A stretch of DNA of 64,000 bases. Source: Chitinophagaceae bacterium. GTDB lineage: Bacteria; Bacteroidota; Bacteroidia; Chitinophagales; Chitinophagaceae. The stretch is taken from positions 62,001 through 126,000 of the forward strand of contig JAFKGQ010000010.1 of the NCBI GenBank assembly GCA_017307755.1, written 5' to 3'. The notes beneath the pieces are model-generated. The model had not been told where the DNA came from and did not search any database. It was given only the letters and a program-made list of their open reading frames with translations. The position numbers and the translations under genes were made by a program. Below, one piece after another: positions 34,048 to 43,051 of this stretch (its first letter is position 1; the number at the start of each line of letters is the position of its first letter).

Positions 34048-35374
34048 GGTCAAAACTTTTCCCCGGGCCATCCAGCCGCATCTCCCTGATCTCCCCCGGC
34101 CCCTCGAACGCCACCTGTATACCAATGATCTTCCCGATGGACCGGGACTGCTCAACATCCAGGATCTCCGTCTTATTCAGTCTGATCTTTAATCTGTGAT
34201 CCTTCACCACACATTCCAGCCGCTGCAGCTGCCGGAAGTCACAGCCAAATGCGGACAGATCGTGATCTTTCCCACGAATAAACTTATCCCCGGTCAGCAG
34301 GTTAAGACCCGAGATACAGCCCTTATCCGCAAGAGGGATAATAATGGCGCTGGAAGTACCTAACAAAGAAATTTTAACTCCACGACAAAGACATTGCTCC
34401 ACCGTAGCCGTATTGCGCAAGAAGGTAGTAAAGGTAAGATCATCCGCGGGCATCTCCCCAAAGTCTCTGACATTGTTCAGTTGTACCCAGGTCCCATTAA
34501 AAAGCGCGGAGCCCGTATTCTGCTGTAAGGTGGCGGCGGAAACTTGCAGACCGTCTTGGCTCTTTATTTCATTGCCCTTCTGATCCCTGATCTCTTCATC
34601 CTTCAGATAAATGGGCAGCGGCACTTTTTCGATAATACCCTTCCAGCCCTTTGTTTTGATAAAAACAGCCGTTGTTTTCATCGTCTGTCCGTCGGCGATG
34701 AGACGGGCGGTAAAAAAGCCAGGGTAATAATACAGCGAAGTATGTTCATTACTGCCCGGATCTATCTCTTCCCGCCTCGTGGTGTCCCAGGATTGTTGTA
34801 ATATCAGCTTTTCCAGATGCAGCTTGCTTACATCATAACGAAAAACCACGGAGTTGGGCAGGTCGTCGGATGCCTCTCTGGCAGTGAATGATAATCCCGA
34901 CACACCAGGACCCGTCCCTATATTTGTATCTACAGGTTGTCGTTTTAGCCGCGATCCAAAAAGGGACAGTAAGCCGACAACAGCGATCGTCAGCACCATG
35001 CCCATCACCGCAAACACGCCTCTCCTGCTCCCTCTCCTTTTTTTTGCCGTATTCTCTCCATCCACAGGCACATCGGCCACTGTCTGCACGCCCACCTCGT
35101 CCGTCCCGGTGCGGGTGACAAAATCCCTCCAGCCCTCATAGCCGGAAAAGCGCGCCAACGTATTCAACGTCGCAGGAGTGGGGTTGCTGTCATAACGCAC
35201 TTTTCCCCAGATCCTTTTTAGCGTGGAAACGCTAAGCCTGACTGATGTCGCCGTAAATATCTTTTCGCTCAGCTCTTCAAAATCCTCGTTGCTCCAGGAA
35301 GAGGCATCACCCCACCCAAGGGAAGCTTCGATCAGGCGCCGGCATCGCTGTATGGATGTTTCATTTTTTGTCAC
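34037..35374 (-). CDS. HTH-like N-terminal domain, single membrane helix, envelope-exposed C terminus
   Basis: About 445 aa. Residues 1-85 are a charged helical domain (SIQRCRRLIEASLGWGDASS, LSEKIFTATSVRLSVSTLKRIWG and TPATLNTLARFSGYEGWRDF) that I know as a recurrent N-terminal domain in Bacteroidota membrane proteins and that resembles a helix-turn-helix. One membrane helix follows at about 113-132 (FAVMGMVLTIAVVGLLSLFG). The C-terminal 300 residues are beta-rich with LYYYPGFFTARLIADGQTMK and a final jelly-roll-like region. No ATG exists: I take the GTG at 35374; a TTG at 35380 is possible. A TAAATTTG box lies 16 bases before it, back to back with the promoter of the next gene. Confidence 0.6.
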   Translation of the reverse strand: MTKNETSIQRCRRLIEASLGWGDASSWSNEDFEELSEKIFTATSVRLSVSTLKRIWGKVRYDSNPTPATLNTLARFSGYEGWRDFVTRTGTDEVGVQTVADVPVDGENTAKKRRGSRRGVFAVMGMVLTIAVVGLLSLFGSRLKRQPVDTNIGTGPGVSGLSFTAREASDDLPNSVVFRYDVSKLHLEKLILQQSWDTTRREEIDPGSNEHTSLYYYPGFFTARLIADGQTMKTTAVFIKTKGWKGIIEKVPLPIYLKDEEIRDQKGNEIKSQDGLQVSAATLQQNTGSALFNGTWVQLNNVRDFGEMPADDLTFTTFLRNTATVEQCLCRGVKISLLGTSSAIIIPLADKGCISGLNLLTGDKFIRGKDHDLSAFGCDFRQLQRLECVVKDHRLKIRLNKTEILDVEQSRSIGKIIGIQVAFEGPGEIREMRLDGPGKSFDLIH

Positions 35375-35418
35375 GGGCAAAGCATGGGTTAGCCAAATTT
35401 AACGCTTATTTTCACGAT

Positions 35419-36702
35419 ATGAAGACCATCATCACCGGCCTGTTCATCCTATTTTTCTGCTCCGCATTTCCTCAGGATCTTCGCAACTCGGGCACCTTTG
35501 CCCAGGTACTGGACGCCAGACCGCTGCAGGGCGTAAAATTCAAGATCCGGGCAGCTGTCCGGGTGGAGGCGCTGGAGCCGTCCGCATGGGCCTGCATCTG
35601 GGTGAGGGTAGACGATACCAACAGAAAAATGGTGTATCTCTATAATATGAAGGGAAACCCCATCCGTAAAAAGGAATGGGCAGTCTATACGTCGCCGGAG
35701 GTGAAGATGGATGGAAAAAGTCGGGCAGTTCTTTTTGGGGGATACACCACGGGCAAAGGCTACTTCTATTTTGACGATTTCCATTTCTATATCCAAAAGG
35801 GCGGTGAGCCATGGGAAGAAATGCCATTGCCGGATAATGGATTCGAGGACGACACGGCCGCCTTGCGCAAGAACTGGCCTCATAAAGATCCCCGGTCTTC
35901 CGTCACCTGGTCGCTGTCCGGAGATTCGGCCTGGGAAGGAAAAGCATGTTTCCGTGCAGACGGCTCCCATTCCTACGCCTATGATAATAACGACACCGCA
36001 GGCAAATTTGCCGATGTGGGCGGCATCCGCATCTACTACGAGGAATATGGACAAGGCGCCCCTCTCCTGCTGCTGCATGGCAACCGGGGATCCATAGCCG
36101 ACTTTAAACAGCAGATCCCCGATCTCTCCCGCGGGTTCCATGTGATCGCCGTTGACACCAGGGGACAGGGCCGCAGCACCGAGGACGGAAAGACCTATAC
36201 ATATGACCTTTTTGCGGAAGACATGAATGCTCTCCTGGACCATCTTCACCTCGACAGCGTCAATGTCCTGGGTTGGAGCGATGGCGGCAACACCGGTCTG
36301 ATCATGGCGATGAAATATCCGGGCAAGGTCGCTAAACTGGCCACCATGGGCGCCAATGTCTTTATCGACAACACCGTGGTGGACAAGTCGATCTTCCGGA
36401 TCCTGCAGGCGGAGAAAAGGGAATGGAAAGACGATACCAGCCGGCGTGCCGCTAATGCCCTACGTCTTATCAGAATGTGTGAAACCGAGCCCCGTCACAC
36501 ATTTGAAGATCTGCAAGCCATCCATTGTCCCGTGCTGGTAATGGCCGGAGAAAAAGATGTTATCAAAGATGAACACACCCGGCAGATAGCCGCACATATC
36601 CCCGGCAGCCGGCTGACGATCTTCCCGGGCGGCACCCATCAATTCCCGGACGATGATCCGGCGGCATTCAATAAGACAGTGATCCAATTCTTCAATCAAT
36701 AA
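35419..36702 (+). CDS. exported alpha/beta hydrolase with N-terminal jelly-roll-like domain
   Basis: A 427-aa protein with signal peptide (MKTIITGLFILFFCSAFPQ). Residues 25-190 form a carbohydrate-binding-like jelly roll (AWACIWVRVDDTNRKMVYLY, GKGYFYFDDFHFYIQKG) of the kind found before S41 peptidases and esterases in Chitinophagaceae. Residues 195-427 are a typical alpha/beta hydrolase with oxyanion loop LLLHGNRGS, nucleophile Ser287 (GWSDGGNTG), Asp380 (GEKDVI) and His407 (GGTHQF). The substrate is unknown; a small ester is likely. The start at 35419 puts the signal peptide at the N terminus and a TATTTTCA box four bases upstream; the frame itself is open to 35356. The GNAT gene follows after eight bases. 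Confidence 0.82.
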   Translation: MKTIITGLFILFFCSAFPQDLRNSGTFAQVLDARPLQGVKFKIRAAVRVEALEPSAWACIWVRVDDTNRKMVYLYNMKGNPIRKKEWAVYTSPEVKMDGKSRAVLFGGYTTGKGYFYFDDFHFYIQKGGEPWEEMPLPDNGFEDDTAALRKNWPHKDPRSSVTWSLSGDSAWEGKACFRADGSHSYAYDNNDTAGKFADVGGIRIYYEEYGQGAPLLLLHGNRGSIADFKQQIPDLSRGFHVIAVDTRGQGRSTEDGKTYTYDLFAEDMNALLDHLHLDSVNVLGWSDGGNTGLIMAMKYPGKVAKLATMGANVFIDNTVVDKSIFRILQAEKREWKDDTSRRAANALRLIRMCETEPRHTFEDLQAIHCPVLVMAGEKDVIKDEHTRQIAAHIPGSRLTIFPGGTHQFPDDDPAAFNKTVIQFFNQ

Positions 36703-36710
36703 TATTCCCC

Positions 36711-37229
36711 ATGTACGAACTGGAAACAGAAAGGACCTCTCTCCGGCTGCTGACGGAAGAAGACCTGCCCGCCATGGAGGCCCTCTCCCGGGAGGAGGAT
36801 ACTTTTAAATACCTGAGATTCCTCCGGGTCATGAACGCGGAAGAGTATACGAAATACCTTCATACCAAACTGGAACAGATACGCACGGGAGCCGGCTATC
36901 ACTGGGCTGTCCGATTGAAGACCAACAACGAATTCATCGGAGCCGTCAATCTCAATCCCATCAAGGGTACTACCAGAATGCAGGTCGGGGCCCAGCTGAA
37001 AAGGGATTATTGGGGTCAGGGCTTCGCATCCGAGCTGATGCAAAAACTCGTGGAAGTCGGGATACAACAGCTGCACCTGCCCGCCGTCTATGGCGTGTTC
37101 GAAAAGGAGAACCACGCTTCCCGGAGACTACTTGAAAAATTGGGATTTGTATTTGAAGAAGGCTTTCAGGAGCAGGAGGTGGAATTGGAGGTCCATAAAT
37201 ATACAATGCCGGGAGCTCATACTGCTTAA
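36711..37229 (+). CDS. RimJ/RimL-type GNAT acetyltransferase
   Basis: A 172-aa GNAT-fold enzyme of the RimJ/RimL/SpeG type: TERTSLRLLTEEDLPAMEAL at the start, GAVNLNPIKGTTRMQVGAQL strands and the acetyl-CoA loop RDYWGQGFASELMQKL, followed by VFEKENHASRRLLEKLGF. Members acetylate ribosomal protein N termini, antibiotics or polyamines; nothing here tells which. It is probably cotranscribed with the alpha/beta hydrolase. It converges on the M28 peptidase gene. Confidence 0.85.
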   Translation: MYELETERTSLRLLTEEDLPAMEALSREEDTFKYLRFLRVMNAEEYTKYLHTKLEQIRTGAGYHWAVRLKTNNEFIGAVNLNPIKGTTRMQVGAQLKRDYWGQGFASELMQKLVEVGIQQLHLPAVYGVFEKENHASRRLLEKLGFVFEEGFQEQEVELEVHKYTMPGAHTA

Positions 37230-37244
37230 TCGGCCCCATTGACC

Positions 37245-38540
37245 CTACCTTAATTGCGTCGCATCTACCCGGGAAGGCGTATCCGTCCCCGCAATGATCG
37301 ATCTTGCACTTAAAGCTATCGATTTGATGATCTCGGCCATATTCTTCATATCCAACGTACCGATCTCATCTCCTTGCGTATGGTAAAATTTCTCGGAGTC
37401 CATTTTCGAAGTGGAGATAGTATGGGCCGGGACCCCTTGTCTGGCAAGGGTGGCATTATCGCTGCGATAGAATAGCTGCTGGTCGGGGTATGGGTCAGGG
37501 TAAAAAGTGAACTTGCTGCCGGAGAGGTTTTTCTCCAATATCTTCCCCATATCCGTTTTTTCGTAGCCCGTTATAAACGCCGAATTGGTGCCCCATTTAC
37601 TTTCCGTCCCGATCATTTCGATATTGAACATCGCCATCACCGTGGATGGATCGAACTGATGCGAAAAGTACTGCGAGCCGAACCCGCCGATCTCTTCGGC
37701 GGTGAAAGTGACAAATACCAGCGTCCTTTCATTGTCTTTTACTTTCCCGAAATATTTGGCCAGCGTCATCACCGCCGTGCTGCCGCTGGCATCGTCATTG
37801 GCGCCATTGAAAATAGAGTCGCCCTTCTCGTTTGGCTGACCTACGCCAAGATGATCATAGTGGCCGGAGAAAATGACATATTCGTTCTTTTTGCTTTTCC
37901 CGGGAAGGATACCTACCACATTGGCCAGCGGTTTTTCGTTAACCTCCTGCTCCACCGTAATGGAATACCTGGAAGGGTCGATAGTCGTGAGGAGCATCAC
38001 CACGTTGCGGGAAGATTTGAATTGCTGCGCGGCAAACCCGGCCAGCCGGGGGAAATTCTTTGAGAAACTCGTGTCGATGAGCACCAGGTAACTCTTCTTC
38101 TCCTGGGACAGGTACTTTAACACATCCCTGAAATTGCCTCCTGCTCTTATAAATACCTTTTCGTACCCGCTGTTCTCATCCACTGTCAAATGAGTGGAAG
38201 AGGAGGCCACTGCGACGGCGGATGCCGGGAGGACAGTCCCGTCCAATGTGGCGCTGGCCGATGATACTTTTGCCTGTACCAGGGCAAAGGGTTGCAGATA
38301 ACTGGCGCTGCCGTTCCAGGTTTGCAGCCCGGCCTCCTTGAACTGTGTGGCGATAAAGGCTGCGGCCCTGTCGATATCCGGCGTAAAAGTACCTCTGCCC
38401 CGCATGGCGTCGGAGGATAATACCTTTTCAATATTCTCCACCGTTGAAGGATTGATAACAGCGTCGATACCGTGAGAGCCGGTCTGGGCAGACATATAGC
38501 CGCCCGTAATAAGGATAAGGGTTGTAAATAATATCTTCAT
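37245..38540 (-). CDS. exported M28-family metallopeptidase
   Basis: A 431-aa zinc aminopeptidase with signal peptide (MKILFTTLILITGGYMSAQ). Metal ligands of the M28 family are present: FSGHYDHLGVG, NGANDDASGSTAVM and FTAEEIGGFGSQYF, followed by IEMIGTESKWG and the final His region VPAHTISTSKMDSEKFYHTQGDE. A PA-like insert (about 70-190) sits between the N terminus and the catalytic domain. It likely acts in the periplasm or outside the cell, releasing N-terminal amino acids. The following LytTR/LytS genes on the same strand lie upstream by 19 bases, so transcription may read through from them. Confidence 0.88.
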   Translation of the reverse strand: MKILFTTLILITGGYMSAQTGSHGIDAVINPSTVENIEKVLSSDAMRGRGTFTPDIDRAAAFIATQFKEAGLQTWNGSASYLQPFALVQAKVSSASATLDGTVLPASAVAVASSSTHLTVDENSGYEKVFIRAGGNFRDVLKYLSQEKKSYLVLIDTSFSKNFPRLAGFAAQQFKSSRNVVMLLTTIDPSRYSITVEQEVNEKPLANVVGILPGKSKKNEYVIFSGHYDHLGVGQPNEKGDSIFNGANDDASGSTAVMTLAKYFGKVKDNERTLVFVTFTAEEIGGFGSQYFSHQFDPSTVMAMFNIEMIGTESKWGTNSAFITGYEKTDMGKILEKNLSGSKFTFYPDPYPDQQLFYRSDNATLARQGVPAHTISTSKMDSEKFYHTQGDEIGTLDMKNMAEIIKSIALSARSIIAGTDTPSRVDATQLR

Positions 38541-38559
38541 ATGTGTAGTGCTATTATAA

Positions 38560-39294
38560 CTATAAGCTCATCATCTCTTTAAATTTCACCGTCTGGCGAC
38601 GGCTGACCTCGATCTTCTCGCCCCCTTTCATTTCCAGCAGCAGCCCCCCGTTGAAATAGGGCTCGATCTTTTCGATGAGCCGCAGGTTCACGATATGCTT
38701 GCGGTTAGCCCTGAAAAAAACCTTTTCGTCCAGCCTTTCTTCCAATGCATTGAGGGATTTCAGGATCAGAGGTTTATTGGCGCCGAAATAGACCTTTGCA
38801 TAATTCCCTACGCTTTCGAACAGACGGATATCGGAGAGCTTTACAAACCAGCAGCGTTCCCCATCCTTTACAAATACCTGGTCGTGTTCACCCAGGATAC
38901 TGCGGTTCACCGAAATAGGATGGTCTGAAATAGGCTCTTTATCTTCCTCCAGCTGTAGCTTTTGCAACGCATCCGCCAGCCGTTTGGGCTCTACAGGCTT
39001 TAACAGATAGTCGAGTGCGTTGACCTCAAAAGCCTTCAGGGCATACTCGTCATAGGCCGTGGTAAAAATGACATTGGGAGCCCGCTCCAGCTCAGACAGC
39101 ATGTCAAAGCCTGTTTTGCCGGGCATCTGTATATCGAGGAATATCAGGTCGGGGTTCAGGGAATCTATCTTTTCCACGCCTTCGCTGGCATTGGCAGCCT
39201 CCGCGATCACTTCGATCTCCGGAAAATCCATCAAGAGCTTTTTCAGTTCATTCCTGGCGAGACGTTCGTCGTCGATGATGATAGCTTTTATCAT
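38560..39294 (-). CDS. LytTR-family response regulator
   Basis: A 244-aa regulator with receiver domain (IIIDDERLARNEL, phosphoacceptor Asp54 in LIFLDIQMPGKTG, Lys99 in ALDYLLKPVEP) and a LytTR DNA-binding domain (about 140-244: FVKLSDIRLFESVGNYAKVY, LNALEERLDEKVFFRANRKH and VSRRQTVKFKEM). It is paired with the LytS-like kinase encoded 13 bases upstream. The M28 peptidase gene directly downstream on the same strand may belong to the same transcript. Confidence 0.93.
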   Translation of the reverse strand: MIKAIIIDDERLARNELKKLLMDFPEIEVIAEAANASEGVEKIDSLNPDLIFLDIQMPGKTGFDMLSELERAPNVIFTTAYDEYALKAFEVNALDYLLKPVEPKRLADALQKLQLEEDKEPISDHPISVNRSILGEHDQVFVKDGERCWFVKLSDIRLFESVGNYAKVYFGANKPLILKSLNALEERLDEKVFFRANRKHIVNLRLIEKIEPYFNGGLLLEMKGGEKIEVSRRQTVKFKEMMSL

Positions 39295-39307
39295 GGGTGT
39301 ATAGGTG

Positions 39308-40360
39308 TTATTTACTCATGCCGATGGGGATCAATACGCGCGCTTCCACCGTATTACCGTCGATCTCCCGGATATCAAAGTTCGCTTTTTGTCCGAATAA
39401 GATCTGCAGCCTGTTCTTCGTACTGGCCAGACCAAAGCCGTCGCTGTTGCGGGCGCCATTGAGATAGCCCGTATTCTGGATCACCAGCTCGTGGTAGTTT
39501 TCCGAAAAATCCGAGACGATCTTTACCTTGCCGCCGCCTACCTGCTTGCTGATGCCATGTTTGATGGCATTCTCCACCAGGGTTTGCAACATCATGGGAG
39601 GGATGGGTTGGTCCAGGGTATCTTCATCTATTTCATATTCAATTTCCAGGCGGTCTTCAAAACGGATGTGCTCCAGGGCCAGATAATCTTTTACGATGTT
39701 CAGCTCCTTCTCAAAAGTGACGGTTTCCAGCTTCTCCGCCTGCATGCTGCTGCGGAGTATGTTGCTCAGCTCCGTGATGGCCGTACGGGCGCGCACCGGG
39801 TTCTCATCCACCAGGGCACGGATACTGTTGAGCGCGTTGAAAATAAAATGAGGGTTGATATGGGATTTGATGGTCTTTAGCTCCAGCTCCTTTACCAGGG
39901 CTTCCAGCTTCAGGGTATCCAACTGTTGCTTCCGGCTCTTTTCGATATAGTGGTAGAAATAGTAAATGAGGGTCCAGGGAATGATCAGCAGACCATTGTC
40001 AAAGGTAGTGGCCAGCAGACGGGGAACAAAGTCCATCTTCTGCCGGGTAATGGACAGCCCCAGGGAGTCCACAACCAGGATGCGGATAAGGCTGTCGACC
40101 ACACAAGTGAGCAATACGCCCACCAGGAGATTTGGCAAGGCCTTTTCCACCGGTAGCATCAACCAGCCCGACCTGCGTATCACTTCCCGGAATATATGTG
40201 TGGTGAAGATGCCGGCAACGACGACCACTGCCAAAAAACCTATGAGTTTAAAAGTGATCTTTTGCTCGAAAGTGGAGGAGAAAAGCACCATGACCAAACC
40301 CAAAAACCCCCATCCGCTGATCTGACACAACCAATAATATCTGCTTGTATTTTTAGGCAT
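39308..40360 (-). CDS. LytS/YehU-type sensor histidine kinase
   Basis: A 350-aa inner-membrane kinase with about four membrane helices in residues 1-150, a charged linker (KSRKQQLDTLKLEALVKELE), the His box IKSHINPHFIFNALNSIRAL and the ATP-binding N box MLQTLVENAIKHG followed by GFGLASTKNRLQILFG. It forms a kinase/regulator pair with the LytTR gene 13 bases downstream. The signal is not known. Upstream, a copy of the dispersed hairpin element starts 26 bases from the ATG, within the interval shared with dxs. Confidence 0.92.
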   Translation of the reverse strand: MPKNTSRYYWLCQISGWGFLGLVMVLFSSTFEQKITFKLIGFLAVVVVAGIFTTHIFREVIRRSGWLMLPVEKALPNLLVGVLLTCVVDSLIRILVVDSLGLSITRQKMDFVPRLLATTFDNGLLIIPWTLIYYFYHYIEKSRKQQLDTLKLEALVKELELKTIKSHINPHFIFNALNSIRALVDENPVRARTAITELSNILRSSMQAEKLETVTFEKELNIVKDYLALEHIRFEDRLEIEYEIDEDTLDQPIPPMMLQTLVENAIKHGISKQVGGGKVKIVSDFSENYHELVIQNTGYLNGARNSDGFGLASTKNRLQILFGQKANFDIREIDGNTVEARVLIPIGMSK

Positions 40361-40385
40361 AAGCGCTCCTATGAATTCAACATTG

Positions 40386-40525
40386 ACACCGGGTCTGGCT
40401 TTTAAAAAAATTTAACCCATCCCCGGTGTACATTTTATGATGGGCCTTCGGCCAGCAGAGAACTTCGGCGGAGCTGCTTCGACACGCTCCTCCTCGTTCG
40501 TACCCTTCGGATACCCTCGGGTAGG
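40386..40525 (+). repeat. dispersed hairpin element, copy B (H0-H1-H2)
   Basis: H0 is ACACCGGG (40386-40393) with CCCCGGTGT ending 40429; H1 is GGAGC (40470-40474) with GCTCC (40486-40490); H2 is TACCC (40501-40505) with GGGTA (40519-40523). In the other copies H2 reads TAACC/GGTTA, so both arms have changed together. H3 is missing. The rest of this 439-base divergent interval (40526-40799) holds no gene apart from the dxs promoter region. Confidence 0.8.
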
Positions 40526-40764
40526 TCTGCTTTCGTCAAATCTAACCTTTTCCCTCCGCCCGCCGCCCGGAAAAAGTACTAATGGCTGAATTAAATAGGC
40601 CACCGGTTCAGCACGCTACACAAAACAGGCCTCCGTCCGACCCCAACGCCTCCATAACTCGATGGCTAACCATTGGTTACAAGCCTTGAACCCCGGCTCA
40701 CCCGCTAAACTACCCCCGGTTCCGGGGGCATGCCCGGGCCTTTCCTTGTCTCACGGGAAAAGCG

Positions 40765-40772
40765 TACTTTTA
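40765..40772 (+). promoter_or_regulatory. probable -7 box of dxs
   Basis: TACTTTTA resembles TAnnTTTG. A start point about 5 bases downstream leaves a leader of about 23 bases before the ATG at 40800, which supports that start and argues against the frame opening at 40662. Confidence 0.35.
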
Positions 40773-40799
40773 CAGGATCAAAGCAAAAGGAACGCTGAA

Positions 40800-42734
40800 A
40801 TGGAAATTACTCCGGGACCGCTGTTAAAGGTGATCAATTCTCCCGCCGACCTGAAAAAGCTCAGCAGGGAGCAGTTGCAAAAGGTCAGCGATGAGCTGCG
40901 TCAATATATCATCGATACCGTCAGCGTCCACGGCGGTCACTTTGCAGCCAGCCTGGGCGTTGTCGAGCTGACCGTAGCCCTTCACTACGTTTTCAATACC
41001 CCTTATGATCAACTGGTATGGGATGTAGGTCACCAGGCATACGGCCACAAGATCCTTACAGGCCGCCGGGATAATTTCAGCACCAACAGGAAATACAACG
41101 GCATCAGCGGATTCCCCAAACGCTCCGAAAGCCCTTATGATACTTTCGGGGTCGGACATTCCTCCACCTCCATCAGCGCCGCCCTGGGTATGGCCATGGC
41201 CGCCAAGTATAAGGGAGAGACAGACCGTAAGTCTGTTGCCATCATCGGGGATGGCGCCATGACGGCCGGAGAGGCTTTTGAAGCCATGAATCACGCCGGC
41301 GTTGCCGATACCGACCTGCTCATCATCCTGAATGACAACTGTATGAGCATCGACCCTAATGTCGGTGCGCTAAAAGAATATCTCACAGATATCACCACCT
41401 CCCAGACCTACAATCGGCTGAAGGACGACATATGGAAAGCCCTGGGCAAACTGCCCATCGGCAGCCATTTCAGCCGGGAGATCGCTTCGAAGATCGAGCA
41501 TAGCATCAAAGGCTTTATCAGTCACAGCAGCAATCTGTTCGAGTCGCTGAACCTCCGTTATTTCGGTCCTATCGATGGTCACAACGTCACCAAACTGGTG
41601 GATACCCTCAACGACCTAAAGAACATACCCGGCCCCAAGCTCCTGCATGTCATGACCGTAAAAGGCAAAGGATACGCCCTGGCCGAGAAAGATCAGACCA
41701 AATGGCATGCACCCGGTCTTTTTGATAAGATCACCGGGGAGATCTATAAAAAACGTTACGAGACGCCACAGCCGCCCAAATACCAGGACGTCTTTGGCCT
41801 CACCCTCATCGAGCTGGCAGAGATGAATCCAAAGATCTTCGGGATCACCCCCGCCATGCCCAGCGGCTCCTCCCTGAAATTCATGATGGAGAAGATGCCC
41901 GATCGCGCTTTTGACGTGGGTATATGCGAGCAGCATGCCGTCACCCTCTCGGCCGGTATGGCCACCCAGGGGATGAGGGTCTTCTGTAATATCTACTCTT
42001 CATTCATGCAACGGGCCTACGACCAGGTGATCCATGACGTAGCCATACAGAACCTTCCGGTGGTGTTCTGTCTTGACCGCGCCGGACTCGTCGGCGAGGA
42101 CGGCCCCACCCACCATGGCGCATATGATATTCCATACATGCGCTGTATCCCCAACATGATCGTCAGCGCACCCATGAACGAAAGCGAACTTCGCAATCTG
42201 TTATATACCGCCCAGCTGGACGCCAATCAGCATCCATTTGTCATCCGCTATCCCCGCGGGGAAGGCGTTATGCCGCAATGGAAGACCCCGCTGCAGGAGA
42301 TCCCCATTGGCAAAGGTCGTAAGATCAAGGATGGGGAAGGCATGGCCATATTAAGTCTGGGACACCCCGGTAATTTTGTCACCACCGCTATACGCGAGCT
42401 GAAAATGGACGGTCTTAACCCGGCTCATTATGACATGCGCTTTGTCAAACCGTTGGATGAAGCGCTGCTCCATGAGATCTTCTCCAAATACGACCGTCTG
42501 CTCACCGTGGAAGACGGCACAGTCGTGGGCGGCTTTGGGTCTGCTATCCTGGAATTCCAGGCAGCCCATGGTTACCAGGCTTCCGTGCGTATCCTCGGTA
42601 TCCCCGATCGCATCGTCGAACATGGCACGCCCAAAGAGTTGCAGCATGAATGTGGCTACGATGCACCGGCCATCACCGCTGCCGTACGGGACATGATGAA
42701 GGATAAAGTGCAGGTGAGCACGCTGCTGCAGTAA
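40800..42734 (+). CDS. dxs: 1-deoxy-D-xylulose-5-phosphate synthase
   Basis: Thiamine-diphosphate enzyme that condenses pyruvate and glyceraldehyde 3-phosphate, first step of the methylerythritol phosphate route to isoprenoids. The 644-aa product has VWDVGHQAYGHKILTGR, the TPP motif GDGAMTAGEAFEAMNHAG to LIILNDNCMSID, and the C-terminal transketolase-like half with EQHAVTLSAGMATQG and DRAGLVGEDGPTHHG. The frame is open 46 codons further upstream, but the ATG at 40800 gives the family start LKVINSPADLKKLS and has a promoter-like box 28 bases before it. Isoprenoids made here would also feed the GGGP synthase at 14088. Confidence 0.96.
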   Translation: MEITPGPLLKVINSPADLKKLSREQLQKVSDELRQYIIDTVSVHGGHFAASLGVVELTVALHYVFNTPYDQLVWDVGHQAYGHKILTGRRDNFSTNRKYNGISGFPKRSESPYDTFGVGHSSTSISAALGMAMAAKYKGETDRKSVAIIGDGAMTAGEAFEAMNHAGVADTDLLIILNDNCMSIDPNVGALKEYLTDITTSQTYNRLKDDIWKALGKLPIGSHFSREIASKIEHSIKGFISHSSNLFESLNLRYFGPIDGHNVTKLVDTLNDLKNIPGPKLLHVMTVKGKGYALAEKDQTKWHAPGLFDKITGEIYKKRYETPQPPKYQDVFGLTLIELAEMNPKIFGITPAMPSGSSLKFMMEKMPDRAFDVGICEQHAVTLSAGMATQGMRVFCNIYSSFMQRAYDQVIHDVAIQNLPVVFCLDRAGLVGEDGPTHHGAYDIPYMRCIPNMIVSAPMNESELRNLLYTAQLDANQHPFVIRYPRGEGVMPQWKTPLQEIPIGKGRKIKDGEGMAILSLGHPGNFVTTAIRELKMDGLNPAHYDMRFVKPLDEALLHEIFSKYDRLLTVEDGTVVGGFGSAILEFQAAHGYQASVRILGIPDRIVEHGTPKELQHECGYDAPAITAAVRDMMKDKVQVSTLLQ

Positions 42735-42746
42735 GCAAGAGTAGCG

Positions 42747-42981
42747 TCAACGTAAACTCATAAAAGCTCTGTAGATCAGGATACCATAACCAATGGTGAT
42801 CAATAGGGATCCGAGGCCGATCTTCGTGTCGTGAAAGGACCAGCGGTTACGGGTGTCTGGTTCATACGAAAAGAGGCCAATAGGCGTCCTTGGGATGCTT
42901 GTTATGATATTCTCTTTCCTTTGTTAGAAGCTCTATTAAGGTTTTGGTCTGACTCCAAGATAAATACTTTTTAGAACTTCT
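42747..42981 (-). pseudogene. frameshifted remnant of a small membrane protein gene
   Basis: On the minus strand one frame reads KKYLSWSQTKTLIELLTKER then EYHNKHPKDAYWPLF and stops, while the next frame continues YEPDTRNRWSFHDTKIGLGS then LLITIGYGILIYRAFMSLR and stops at 42747. The two halves join if one base near 42867 is skipped. The joined product would be a charged helical part followed by one membrane helix. The upstream part has no ATG, GTG or TTG before an earlier stop, so it also lacks a start. I read this as a decayed gene; a sequence error is the alternative. The family is not recognised. Confidence 0.4.
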
Positions 42982-43051
42982 TTAACACCTGCCGCAGCAT
43001 GATAGCTATGGAATGCACGTTTTAGTGCATCCCAATTACCAAAATCATTTT

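Noticed and set aside
40412..40603. A 63-codon minus-strand frame upstream of dxs
   Set aside because: It is read through copy B of the hairpin element, whose core is non-coding in the other copies.
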